A DNA stretch of 64,000 nt from Ricordea florida. Taxonomy: Eukaryota > Cnidaria > Anthozoa > Corallimorpharia > Ricordeidae. Where the stretch lies: positions 989,797 through 1,053,796 of the forward strand of contig OX453285.1 of assembly GCA_949710005.1 (NCBI GenBank), written 5' to 3'. The translations under genes and the position numbers were made by a program. Under the pieces are notes generated by a model that saw only the letters and a program-made list of their open reading frames with translations, did no database searches and was not told where the DNA came from. Shown here piece after piece: positions 45,756 to 59,100 of this stretch. Numbering within the stretch: position 1 is the stretch's first letter; the number at the start of each line of letters is the position of its first letter.

Positions 45756-46503
45756 ATATTATTATTACAGCTACTAATCCTACTTATCCTAAGTACTACT
45801 ACTACCGCTAACAATACCACTATCACTACCCCTACCAGGCCTACCCTTGAAGCTCACTACTGCAAACACTATTCATTTCTGCTACTGCTACTGATACAAC
45901 TACTACTACTACCACTGAAAGACTCCTACACCTACAAGTTCTGCTAATGAATCGCTGCTATTACTAAGACTATCACTATCACCACCTCTACCCTTAAATT
46001 TAAAGCTATTGCTACTACTGCATCCACCACCATTTCTACTACTACGACTACTACGACTACTACGACTACGACTACTACTACTACTACTACTTCTACGACT
46101 ACGACTACGACTACTACGACTACTACTACCACTACTACGACTACGACTACTACGACTAAGACTACTACGACTACGACTACTACTACTACTACTACGACTA
46201 CGACGACGACGACTACGACGACGACGACGACGACTACGACTACTACGACTACGACTACGACGACTACGACTACTACTACTACGACTACTACTACTACTAG
46301 ATTACGACTACTACTACTACTACCCCACAAAAGAATAATATCATTGGTTAAAAAAGTATAAATAATAGTGCTGCACGTGCAGCACGCATTTTAGCAAGTA
46401 TATTAACGGTCCTCTGCATAACTACTACTACTACGACGACTACGACTACGACGACGACGACTACTACTACTACGACTACTACTACTACTACTACTAGATT
46501 ACG

Positions 46504-46581
<78 letters not shown>

Positions 46582-46773
46582 GGCTGCTGCTACTGCTACT
46601 GCTGCTGCTGCTACTACTACTACTACCACTTGACTACTACCACTATCATTATCTCCACCCCACGTCTACCATGAGTACTGCTATTGCTATTGCTATTGCT
46701 ACTGCCACCATCACTACCCCCACCCTTACTACTGAAGCCGCTGTTGCCGGCACTGCCCCTGCTACTGCTACTA
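45756..46773. repeat. CTA/CGA triplet array (~1 kb)
   Basis: Imperfect cta, cga, act and ctg triplets run through most of the interval, interrupted at 46323-46422 by a 100-bp non-repeat block. The block recurs at 46812-46911 with two substitutions noticed. Long poly-Val, poly-Ser and poly-Leu frames over the array are artefacts. Confidence 0.9.
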
Positions 46774-47151
46774 GGGAGTTTAAGAAACGACGACGGCTAC
46801 GACTACGACAACCCCACAAAAGAATAATATCATTGGTTAAAAGAGTATAAATAATCGTGCTGCACGTGCAGCACGCATTTTAGCAAGTATATTAACGGTC
46901 CTCTGCATAACGACTTCGTGAAATCATCCAATTTGAGGTTTTGATGACAACGTAAGCATGTATCAGAGAATGCTTCATTCTCTATTTCACTCTGAAACCG
47001 CTAGTACCAAGTCAGTTTATTTTTAGGATACTTATCCCATTTTGTAGGACGTGAAGGAGACTGAATAATCGCGAAAGACTTATGAGAGAGCCAAGTTATA
47101 TTCTGAGATGACGTTTTCGTCTACCGTCGCCTTCGGAGATCTTAAACTCCC
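46774..47151. mobile_element. MITE with GGGAGTTTAAGA termini, source of the triplet array
   Basis: GGGAGTTTAAGA at 46774 is inverted at the right end (tcttaaactccc, ending 47151). TACTA flanks both ends (46769-46773, 47152-47156). The left interior contains cgacgacgg-ctacgactacgac triplets followed by the 100-bp block with the palindrome GCTGCACGTGCAGC. Confidence 0.75.
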
Positions 47152-50140
47152 TACTATTACTCCTACGACAACTTCTACTACTGCGAATACCAAAACAGTA
47201 ATTAGTTATGTTGACAATGAGAGGCCTTTAATGGTCAAATGTTTGCAATTGAGCATAAAAGAACAATATTTCAATCATCGGTGATGGATTTCACGCGCCG
47301 TTGCTCGATGATTCTTTATCACTTCACATACGACAGATATCGTGATGTTTGCGTTTTTTTGTGCAATGTGAACTTCATTTGCGCGCGTTTCTAGACTGTC
47401 TCTTGCGAAAAAATGTGATGGGAAATTTGAGGTATTACGAGGTTCAAATGAATTTGTTGATTGCATTTAAATGAGTTTGTTTGCATCATTAGATAAATGC
47501 AAACAGAATATCACTATTCTTCACCTCAGTTCCCTCATTTTGTATCACCTTTAGAAATATTAGGAATATTTGCAAGGCAACAATACACACTGGGGGGGGG
47601 GGGGGGGGGGCGAAATGGGAGCCAAAATGGCTCCATATGATATCCCAGAGTCTGACCACCACAAACGCGAGCTAAATTTCAGAGTAAAAGGCAAATAATG
47701 ATGTGAAGTTATAGCGAAAGAAACAGATACATGTTTGATTTTACTGCAGAAAAATTCAGTGTGACTCGTAAACTCTCGGTTAATTAATTTGCAAACAAAA
47801 CTGACATCGATCGATGTTAAGAAATAAATTATTGTTTTCAAATAATGAAGTTGATATATGTTGAGTCTGGTGAAAAAGTGAAAGATGCCTGTATTTTTTC
47901 AGTATGTTACAGACTGGTGTTCATCGTGGAAAGTATAGTCTTTATATAAGTTTGTCCTTTCGTCTCAGGACGTAGCCGAATCGCGACGTTTATCAAAACA
48001 TGACATCGCACGAATCCCGGGGCACGAATGCGAGAGATTTGCCGCGACATTTTTACGAATGAAATTTAACGCGGAATTTATCAGTCGAAATGGTTAAACG
48101 TATATACTGCTGTCTCTTAAACCGATGCAAAGGCTAGGAAAACAATGTAAGAAGGAAGGAACAGGGTGTGAAGGCTCCTAAAAGTAACACAGTACTGATG
48201 TCTACAACAGTACAAAACATAGTACAGTTTGAGTACAAGACTTTGTTGCGACCAATGAGCGATCCTTTAGCGCTAAGTTCCATGCCACGTTACAACCACA
48301 CTACAGATCTTTGAGTTTGGTTGCTTAGATCTCTAAGAAACTGTTTTGGCCAAAAAGGATAAAGTCGTCCATTACTGTTATGTACACCGCCGTGCTCTTG
48401 CTTACTGCAATGACGAATGACCAGTGCTTACGTGTTATACGTAAGGAAATGATTGAGCAGTTGGTTTCTTTGAAGAAGCCACGTGTTACTATGGCGGTCT
48501 TGGTTTGTCATTCAAATTTTACTCATTTTCCAACTGCTATTTTGGTATTAAGCTACCCCCTAGAGTGCTCCAATTACCAGATCCGGCAAAACAAACTTAA
48601 ACACGTTTTGTATCAAACCTTTCAGTCCTCAGGATAAAGACCAAATAAGCATATTTTTGAAATTCACCTGTCTCTCCTGCGGGGGAGCTGGCATTATACA
48701 ATAATTTGCGTTGGCTTGATCCTGATTAAAACAAACTTGAAAGAGACCGATACGGGAAAGGTGAGGCGGCATCATGGCTGCTAAATGTGTGGGTGGTGGT
48801 GTGCTGTCAAGCCTCTTTCTTGAACTAGCTGTGTTTAGCAATACTATACTTAACTAAAGACCAAAATTTAATGCCCTCCGTATCGCAGACTTTGCCATTT
48901 TCAAACTCTTAGTTCATTACACGTTGTAAAGAATACTTTGTATTATAAACTGAAGTAACGCGGAGCTCGCTTAGTAATCGCGTGTTTGATTGAGTTTCAT
49001 GCTTATATCGACTTGTTTTGTGCCGGTTGACTAATTCAAGAATAAATGATACTCTTTTCCAGACAAAAACGTTTTGGTATCATTAATTTATCCTTGACTC
49101 AACTGCTTCAAAGCCATATCTTTAACTACGGAACGTACCCATATATTGAGCCTATCTGTGGACATTTCCCCTGTCCCTTCACCAGAGAACTAGATAGGTC
49201 GCTGTTTTCCTTTACATTTATTATTTTTGGGAGCTGTTCAGACTCCCTCAGTTGGGTAACCACTTCAAGCGCGCAGCTGGAATATCCTGTCTCACAGTAA
49301 CTTATACACCACAGCACATGCACAGTCTTCACAAGCATGCATGTTCACGGCCTTGTGGCGAAAAAAAATGATGCAAAATGAAACAGACTTCTGGGGTTTG
49401 TACTCCGAGACGTTTTGTTTTCCTAACCCGCGAATATTTCGTCTTTGTACATTAATTAGTTATTCACCGGCAAATGAAAACACTTGCGAGAGACCGCGAA
49501 CAGCGAGTATGTCATTCATGATAACTCTGAGTGTCCGCGCAAGTGGGAATATAGTAACAAAACCATCTCCTTCAAAGAATCAGGAAAAACAGACCTCTCT
49601 CTACCTGCTGACTGCGGAGTAAATGAGAATTTTTTTTTCAGATCGTGCTACTCTTCAGCTTTCTGTATTGGTTGCACCTCGTGTTTGGCACAAAATAAAG
49701 CCAAACAACACCAGCCAATACGATCTGGCGCTGTATTTAAATTTACTTTAAATTTTTTTTACAGCCCTCCGTTCTACGAACTTAGCCGGAAACTACTCGA
49801 ACCAATTTCTCAACCTTAGTGTTCATAGTTTTTACGCCTGGCAAAATCTCTGGATCTCAAAAGCTGACGGGATTAGCGTGACTGGTGCAAAACGCGCGAT
49901 TTCCATGCGTTAATCAAATGAACTCCCTCTTAGATCATTCTAGTGAAACGGGAAAAAGCTTTTTTTAAATTAACTTAGATATGCATAAATTTATATATGA
50001 AATATTATTAACATATATATTCCTTTGAAAGCTCGATTTCGACACTTGACTCACGAAGTTAGTTTGACTATTGCCACCACTTTTGGTTTTGCCCTTCTAT
50101 CTAACACGACCTTCATCTTTCAGAGCATTCGGACTAAAGA

Positions 50141-50307
50141 CAGGAGCGTAGCTAGGGGGGTCCTGGGGTGCCCGTGACCCCCCCCCCCCTTGGTAGGCCT
50201 TCTTTTAAGCAAACAACCTACAATATTCAGGTTTCGAAAACGCCATGACAAGAGTGAGTAGCCTCTGTGACCCCCCCTTCTGGGTCAAAATCCTGGCTAC
50301 GCCACTG
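50141..50307. mobile_element. hAT-like MITE with 5-bp target duplication
   Basis: CAGGAGCGTAGCTAGG and the inverted CAGTGGCGTAGCCAGG. AAAGA is duplicated at 50136-50140 and 50308-50312. Same family as 34437-34667. Confidence 0.8.
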
Positions 50308-51986
50308 AAAGAGTTCTAATTTGTAAGTGACCGTCAGCTGTACACTCAGTTTGAGTGCATGATGCACTCAAACTGATTCTTTATACTGCGTTAAAATGCG
50401 GATGGTGCAGTATTTTGCTTCTCTCGTTTACTCGGAACCAAACTATTAATCACACCTTCTCATTTGGCAGATAGTTTCACTTTGGATAGTAAAATTTTAA
50501 TTGAAATTTCGAATACTCTTCAATAACTGAGAGTACTAAATCTGCACTCGAACAAGGTAACGAGTCCTTTTCTCTTGCTGTGATTAATAAGTCGCAAAGC
50601 TGTTGAGGTTTATCAGTGCAAGGGTGTGACTTGTTAATTATCTTAACATAACAAAAACATAACAACAAATTGGAATATGAAACTGATTTTTTTGCGTTAC
50701 ATAATGATGTACAGTGAAGACTGATGTGTATCATAGTGTCTGTTAAATACTACACTGGAACAGTTGTTGCTGGGAGTGTTAAATGGATAGAACTATTGAA
50801 GAAAGTTCCTATTTTTTCCTATTTTGGGGCTAGAATTCCTGGTTTTTCCCTATTTTTCACTCACTGTCATTCCTATTTTCCTATTTTCATAGTGACATTT
50901 CTCACTTGACACCCTGATTTATTCTTAGTCTGTCATTTATGAATTATAGTAAAACTTCAGATTACTCGCTTCTAGACATTAACATGGGCAGGTGTCTCAA
51001 TGAAATCTGCATATCCTTGCCATGCGCATCTGCATACCATATGTTTTGCACGTTAGTGTGAATGTGCCAAAAGTCACTCAAGAATATGAAAATGAATAAA
51101 ACACATCTTGGCAATATAATGAGCTTATCTTTGCCAGTGATGTATTATTCGGCTCACATGTTTTGCGTCATACGTAAAGAATGACTTATAGATGAATTAT
51201 CAATTCAATTCAATCTTTATTTTTTTTTACACGACGATTACAAGAGAAAAACATAATTACAATATAAATATTAAAATGAGCCAAAAGGAAAAATAGAAGA
51301 AGGAAAAAAAAAGAGATGAATTACTTTGCTGATGTATCGTGTGATCAGGTAGAAATGATAAAATTATGATCATAGAAAACCACGATACTTACATTTTGAA
51401 ACCATCTCGTAAAACGTGCGCCTCAACTAACAGACAGAAATCAATTTTAATTCGGCACGCACTTGAAAATGTGTCGTAATTTTGTTTTTATAGTATAAAT
51501 GAAGCTTTCTTGTTTCTTTGTGGAAAGTAAGTAAACGAGCCCTAAATGTACAGTTTAGTTCGGATATTTCACAAACACGTTAATGAAGCCCCATTAGGGG
51601 GGGTCTGAATATCCCGTATCCCTATAATTTTTTTCGCAAATATCCCGTATCCCCAAAACCCCTAATGGGGCCTCGTTAATTGCGTTTGTAGGATTATGCC
51701 ATTTTCGCCTCAGTTTTTGTTTTCTTTGTTGCATCAGTAGTTTCTTCGATGAATTCATTGTTCAAACATAATTTGATCGGCCGTCATTGATATGTTTCAT
51801 CGAAAGCCCTGCTGTCACATTGTTAACTCAGGGATCAAACGAAAAAAAAAGAAAAAAACAAAAGAATGCCTAAGCGTTTGCATTTCTTTTTCTCTTCAGT
51901 AAAGAAAAAGACTACCACAGTAAATAACTCCCCCCACCCATGGAAAAATATAACAAACTGTTTCATTTCCCATTAAAAATATGACA

Positions 51987-51992
51987 TTTATT
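51987..51992 (-). terminator. Poly(A) signal (AATAAA) for the coiled-coil gene
   Basis: TTTATT on + is AATAAA on the gene strand, 643 bp past the stop. A possible alternative terminal exon lies just upstream (acceptor at about 52100, frame ISIQEQKLKTLQQKAGMKTYCKAPS-stop). Confidence 0.5.
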
Positions 51993-52189
51993 GAGTCAGA
52001 CATTTTGAATACAAAATTCTAAGAAGGTGCTTTACAGTAAGTTTTCATTCCAGCTTTTTGTTGTAATGTCTTCAACTTTTGTTCCTGAATAGAAATACCT
52101 AAAAACAGAAAAAAACTATAAATAAAAATGTAGAAATTGGTAAAGAGATATCAAGGTTATACCATGACTTTTTCTGTCGTACTGATTAT

Positions 52190-52425
52190 TTTTCTACACA
52201 GTGTGGTTGTAACTTTTTCATCTCTGGATCAAACCATGCAGTGTGATCATTCTTAGGAAAGCTATTGAAGAGCACTGTACTGTGGTACTGTTCGTTTTAC
52301 TATACAGTGTGATTCTAACTTTTTCATCTGTGGATCAAACCATGCAGTGTGACGCGGCTTTCCGTTGGAAAAGCTACTGAAGAGCACTGCACTGTGGCAC
52401 TGTTTGGTTTACATGTAGTGTAGTT
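52190..52425 (-). repeat. Tandem ~115-bp repeat in the 3'UTR of the coiled-coil gene (2 copies)
   Basis: Two copies share 'ctttttcatct(c/g)tggatcaaacc', 'atgcagtgtga' and 'gaagagcactg(t/c)actgtgg'. The same unit occurs inverted at 56513-56815. Confidence 0.8.
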
Positions 52426-52634
52426 TCAAAAAAATCTTTCCTTACTGATTGATAATTGTGTTTTCCGCTGTATAACGTCAGTGTCTTTACCTAACGTAGA
52501 TCACAAACTCCTCTTCCTGTTGCCCTCTTTGATTCCATAAATAAACCAGTCAGAAGCCAGAAGTAAATGCAAATAAGTATATTTCCACCAAACGTAATAT
52601 AATCCAGTCAATAAGTAATCGCTGAAATGTCAGT

Positions 52635-55600
52635 TCAGTAAATATGTCTCTGGATGAAACTTCGCACGGAGTTGTAAGCTTGTCGCAGTGTTCCCATAAT
52701 TCCAGAGTTGTTTAATTCTACACGCAACTGTTCGTTCTGAAACGTGGAACATAACATATATAACATATATAAAACGCTGTAACTAAGATAAACAAACAAA
52801 CATCTACAACTTTATTACTTTAACTGAGTACAATGAATAAGTGAGTATTCAACTTAAAAATGCTCAATTGTGAATTCAATGAAAACATATTAAACTGTAT
52901 TTATAATCCCCAAATTTTACCATCCTATTACAGATGTACTAATAAAAGTACAATTCAATTTCTTTATGATGCTGCATATTTGCGAATATCCTATTCTTTA
53001 ATTGTGTAAATGCATTACTCGAACCTTAACCTTTTAAGGTCCGATGTTAAAATTGAAATTCTCCTTAGTGGCTTCCGTACATTTCATTCAGGAGCAGTAA
53101 GGAGAATATGTTAGACCATCAAAATGTTTGTCCATTGTTGATCATTCCCGTATAATCTTTTATAAAATAACTCAGATTCTTTGCGCGCGCTTAAATAACC
53201 TGTATTCATTGCTTTGTATTAATATCTCGAGGAGAAAACGTATGCCCATAGCTATACCTCAAATTGTTCTTTCTCAAGTTGTTTCCTCAATTGGTCGTTA
53301 GTTCTGAAAGACAAATGAAATATAAAATAGTACGTGCAGGTGAATGATGTTTTTTTTTGACTCTGTCACAGGTAAACTCGGCAAAACCAAATCCGAGTTC
53401 TTCCAACAAGAGTCAAACCTACGACCTTCCGATAACTAGTACGGACGCTCTACCACTGAGCTATAGGAGACTCGTGGGAGCAAGGTCATTAAACTAGGTT
53501 CATGGGACAAACATCCTGCGTACTGTTAGGACTTGAAAGTAAAGATAACTAGTTCAGACACTCTACCACTGAGCTATAGGAGACTTGTGGGAACAAGGCC
53601 ATTAAACTAGGTTCATGGGTCAAACATCGTGCATACTGTTAGGACTTGAAAGTAAAGATAACTAGTTCAGACGCTCTACCACTGAGCTATAGGAGACTCG
53701 TGGGAGCAAGGGCGTTAGAAAAAATGTATGTATTTTCACACTTCTGCTTATCTCTTTGGCTACCGCAATGACACCCAATGTCTGTACATAGACAATCGAA
53801 CCAATCTATAACTGTACCGAAGTATTTTTGTGTAACAACGTAGTATTACATACCTCTGTAATTCCTCAATTGCTTTAGTTTCGATCTGAAATTAACGAAC
53901 GAAAATTGCCAATTGGATAAAAATGTCTGCTGCCCCACCCCTGACCTTACCATAATTCTCTCAAGAGGATGACATGCAATTTCTAATTTTCACCTCGAAG
54001 AATTTGGTTATAAATCAATTCAATATCGCTGAGTTGATTATTCTTTTCAATTCTGATCGTCTGTTTGGCAATGGATGATAAGTCAGATTTACAATTACAC
54101 TCTAACTTATTTTAATGGTATCAATATTTGTTACCGAATTGTCCAAAGTAACTCATCAGACAGTGCATACCTTTCGTTGCTTCGTTTTTTTCACATTTTT
54201 CCTCTTTCTTTTCCTCACTGTTACAGCCAGAACTACCTTTCCTCCTTCTAAACGACTGTGTCTGTTTGAAGGTAAAAGGTACAAAATTAGACATAAAGTG
54301 ATTTAGTCCTGGCTGTATAATTTATTTTTAGAACTTTAGATGCATCAGTTGTCTGGCAATTTCTGTAAATGGCGATATTTCTACTTTACCAAAGAAGAAC
54401 TGAATTGTACCAAGATTCGCACAAACATTAGTATTGAAGTGATTCTACCAAAACTTTCTCGAAATAATGTCTAATAGATGTGTATTTTGCTTGTGTTAAT
54501 ATGTTTGATAAGGTTGTTGATCCACAAAATAAAATTCACGCTTGCGCTTACATCTTTACAAAGACATGCATTTCAGTACTAACTTGAAAATGGTAATACT
54601 TACGCTTCCGTTAGAGCTGCACTCTCAGGCTTCTGTCGTTGAATATATGAAGATAAAAAAGTTGTGGTATTAATTTTAAATCAAAGGCTCCTTCGAGCTA
54701 CCTCATGGTCTGTGGTAATTATTCCATGAAGTGCTGTCCTTTCCCCAGACAATAAAGCGTTCATTCCGAATAGTTCGTGTTGTGCACTCTTGCTACGACT
54801 TATCGATTACTCGTCGTCCAAATTGGAGACATCGTCACGTTTAAGACTTTAAAACCCATTTCTTTCTCCTCGAGCATTCTTGAACACATTTCCTGTTAGT
54901 GTATTTTGATCAAAGATGGAGCAAAAGGAACGAAAACCCGCCTTGACAATCTTTACGTCGGGCTCGACACAACTGACGCCATTTTGTAAACAGGGTTTGC
55001 CGCTTTGTCCCACCCCCTCCCCCCACATATGTCAACATAAAACAATAGCACGACTTTGTGGACAAAACCAAACCTAGTAGAGGAGACAGGGGAGAACCTG
55101 TTTAATTCACATTTAATGCAGATTTAATGCATAAATTAATTGTCTAACGGGAATGGAGTGACAAATCCATCCATCACTATACCTCATGGTATACCATGGT
55201 ATACCATGAGGTAAATGGTATACCATGAGGTAAAAAGGACTATAAAGAATTGCTTTTCAATCATCTCATGAACGGTTAATCGAACCTTAAACGCTTTTTA
55301 CCTTCACATGCAGACCTGTACTTTGGTCCATCAACGTTATTTGTCCTCTGCAAACAATTATTGAAAGAGATTTTGCTGAATAGTTTACCTTTATGTTTTT
55401 GACTAACGGTTAGTTTTTTAAAACGCATAGAAATAGTCATGTTATAGAATACTTTATTACTGAGATGAAAAGTTTTCTTGGTGTAGCCGGCACGAAAAGC
55501 ACCTAAAAAGCAGTCCGATAAGTTATTTGCGATGATACATAAATAGTCTTCCAAATTTCTTAACAGTGCTCTGGTCCTATGACGTCCGGCTTCTTTTTAC

Positions 55601-56158
55601 CATTAATAATATACATGCAAAAATTTCAGCATGCTCATTGGCTGAAAGCACGTCAATTATTCCCAAACAGTGCAGAAAATTGAAATTGAGTGCAAAAAGT
55701 TGAAATTGAGTGCAGAAAGTTGAAATTAAATTTTTGCATGTATATTATTAACAAGTAATCACATGACTTGTCTCGTGCAATTTGGGATAAATCAGCACTC
55801 GTAAATTTTTCAAAGACTACAAATTGGTTTGCCTTTGAAAAATTTACTCGTGCTGATTTATCCCAAATTGCACTCGAAATCATGTGATTACCTATACGAA
55901 TTGCGCCACTTCAGCATAAATCTGTTACTCCTCTATTCAGGTTGTAAGTAACGTGCTTAGAGCCGCATGTCACTTGATAAGGATCTTTGTATGTTGTCAC
56001 AAAGCAACTGTAAGATGGCCAGTGTCTGTTCCCTAATACTTAATGCCCTGAATCCCCCAATACAATGTACAATAAGCCTATTTTAAGCTTCTTTTTGATT
56101 TAGCCCAATCTGTTTTTATTCACTGAATTTTCTTTGGCCACTGTCCACCTTTATCAGA

Positions 56159-56193
<35 letters not shown>

Positions 56194-59100
56194 CAATAAC
56201 AATATTAATAATAACAATAATAATAACCATCCACAAGCGATTGCCGAAGAGGGCGGCATGATAAGCATATTGTTTTGACTTAATCACAAATGGTACTTAC
56301 ATTAGCTCCAAGTCTCTCTCGGCCTTTAAACAAAAGAAAGTTGTTGTCAGCGCAATTATATTTATCACTTATTTGGTACTATTGTGGATTTGTACTCTTG
56401 GTAACGTTAACTTCACGATGTACATGGAAGTTAAAAACACATACGGTAAAACAGTCAGTTAAACCATACGATACTGTTTAGTAGCCCAACTTCTTATAGA
56501 CTAAGTATTCCCACACTACATGGTTTAATGAAAGAGTTAGAGCCACACTGTACAGTAAAACAAACCGTACCACAGTACAGTACGGTTCAGCAGCTTTCAA
56601 ATAACTGGTGACACTATTTGGTTTGATAATAGATGAAAAAGGTAGAATCACACTGTACAGTAAAACAAAAAGTACCACAGTACAGTACTGTTCAGTAGCT
56701 TTACAAAGAATGGTCACACTGCATGGTTTGATCCACAGATGAAAAAGGTAGAACCACACTGTATAGTAAAACAAACAGTACCACTGTACAGTAATGTTTT
56801 GTAGCTTCAGTTCCAAAATATCACTTTCAAATTCCGTTCGCCAATAAACAATTAAAATTTAGAAAGTAGAAAAAGTTAGTGACAAATTCCTTAATTTAGT
56901 TACCTGTACAGTCTCTGACATAGTGTCATTGAGCTCAGTTATAATTAACTCTTTCATTTTCTCTTCTTTGTCATTTCCAAAACCACTGGAAGTTGCTGCT
57001 CGTAATCTGTCATTCTCTTTTTGAAGTTCAGTTATGCGCCTGTGGTGAAAATCGATATCATTGTACTTTTGTTTCCTCGAGTTGTTTTTTACAAGCAAAG
57101 TAAAACATGTTTAGTGGAAGAAAATCGAATTAACAAAGCATAATGAAACTTACATTTGACTCACTTCATTCTTCAATCTCTCATCCTAAAGGGAAAAGCA
57201 TAGTACATGTATTTTAGCTCTACAACTAAGCTCATCTTACGAAGAACGCAAAGCGATTTGCGTGCTTATCCCGGGGGGGGGTACTCCCTTACATGAGCCT
57301 AATGGGGATGTGCCGCTGGATGGGGTCGCATTTTCACAACTGCAGTGACTGTAATGGGGTCGCATTTTCAATACAGTTACTAGAATGGGGTCGCAAATTT
57401 TCGAATTTTGGGGGTAAATAGGGAATCAAAATGGAAAGATTCTCGGTTAAAAAGATCAGAAAGTTGTTTATTAAATTTAACAATAAGCTTGCATTGACCG
57501 CATTACATTCCGTTCTTGAAACCAAAACTTAAATATTGACCAGTTACAGGAGCCCATTATATGGGCTCCTGCCAGTTACTCAATAGCACAAACCACGTGG
57601 CCCGGCTTTTTAAAGGATTGACAAGGTAGATGCATAAATAGAAAGTGACTAAGTTGGGATCGCAAAAATTACATTTTCCAAAAGGGGACTAAGATGGGGT
57701 CTATAATTGGCCAAAAAATAGACTAAAATGGGGTGGGGGCTCTAAGAGGCCAGCGGCACATACCCAGCAAACATTAACCCAAGTACCCCCCCCCCCCGGG
57801 GGTGCTTACACGCTTTAATTCAATGCAAAGGAATTGCGAAAGAGTTCGCATTAAAATTCGAACGAAAAACGTAACGTTCAGATTTCTATCTCTCATGAAT
57901 GAAGGTGGACAATTTCTAGAGAATAAAAATAGATCGGGTAAAAGTTGGCAATTTTTGTTTTGTTTATTTTTGTAGCTAGTCAGCAATGGGGGTTGACAAG
58001 GACCAAGGAAAAATGCAGGGCACAAAAACAACAAGTATTTTTCTCGATTTCCAAACTCGTCACGATAATTGATTTCTTTTGTGCTCGGTAATTTGATTTT
58101 TTTCCGGTTTCCGGAGCCAAAGTGCTCAAACACCGTGCCTGCGTTTTGTCAAATTCGATATGCATTAAAAAGTTACGGAGAATTTTCAAAACAAGGTCAA
58201 AAATAATTATAGTGATCGTACAGAAATAGCTCTCAACGAAGAAGTTTTGAGAAATTAAAAAATGCAGACACGGTTTTGCTCTTTGTATGTTAAACAAACT
58301 TCCTTCCAAATTTGGAGTCAGTTGAATAAATTCGCTTTGAGTTAAAGCGGTCAGAAACCAAATTAGACGCTCGGATTTAGACGTCGTGGAAAATTTGACG
58401 ATTCTTAATATCACAAAATGGTAGATGCAGGCAGCTAGTCTGTCTTATAAGCTTTAATTTGTTTTAGGGGTTTAGGTATCTGCAGTTTAACACAAGCGTG
58501 CTTCATCGTTTCGACTTGAGACACCCCTGAAGGTACACGGTAACCTTAAGTAACTACTTAAACTTACCTTCAGAGCACGATCTATTTTGCATCCCTCCTT
58601 TCTTAAAGATCGCAACATTTCACTCAGCTCCGCCTTATCTTCCTCTGATTTCTTCAATCTAAAAATGATGGAAAATTACACAGCCATAAGAATTATTTGA
58701 AAACTAAACTGCTCTGGGAAAACAGAACAGAACTTAAAATATAAGCAATATAAATCGCGTCACTTACTCGTTATGGACTTCGTCCCAAGCCTCCTTGAGT
58801 TTAGCAATCTGTGGAAGACGAAAAAAGTATGTTTTGTTTAGCTTATAATGTACGGGTTGATACAAGAATACCATGTTTTCTTATCGTGCTGTACTGAGTC
58901 TTTTGGAATTGAATAGCTCTAGAATACTTGATCAGAAACCCGAATGCTGTATTGTTCCCAGTACTTTCTGATGAGCATATAGTCAGCGTATGTTTTGCCT
59001 ACAAGCATTCCCACTTTCTTGGATATTTGTAAGGCGACTACTGATAAGAATTAACTTTATGGAATTGCGTCAGGATCTGACGATATTTTACGGCTCATTG

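Larger units (their letters stand above)
43181..52634. other. Gene-poor intergenic region
   Basis: It holds the SGLT 5' flank, a triplet array, several MITEs, a 19-G run (47592-47610) and the 3'UTR of the coiled-coil gene at its right end. An inverted repeat with 'ccccattagggg' termini lies at 51579-51681. No protein-coding exon is supported. Confidence 0.5.

Noticed and set aside
45944..46629. Long poly-Val, poly-Ser and poly-Leu/Arg open frames
   Set aside because: They are translations of the CTA/CGA triplet array; no start context, splice sites or conserved sequence.
53361..53480. Functional tRNA gene
   Set aside because: A- and B-box-like motifs are present but the anticodon arm does not pair well and the A-box half is tandemly repeated; a tRNA-derived SINE fits better.
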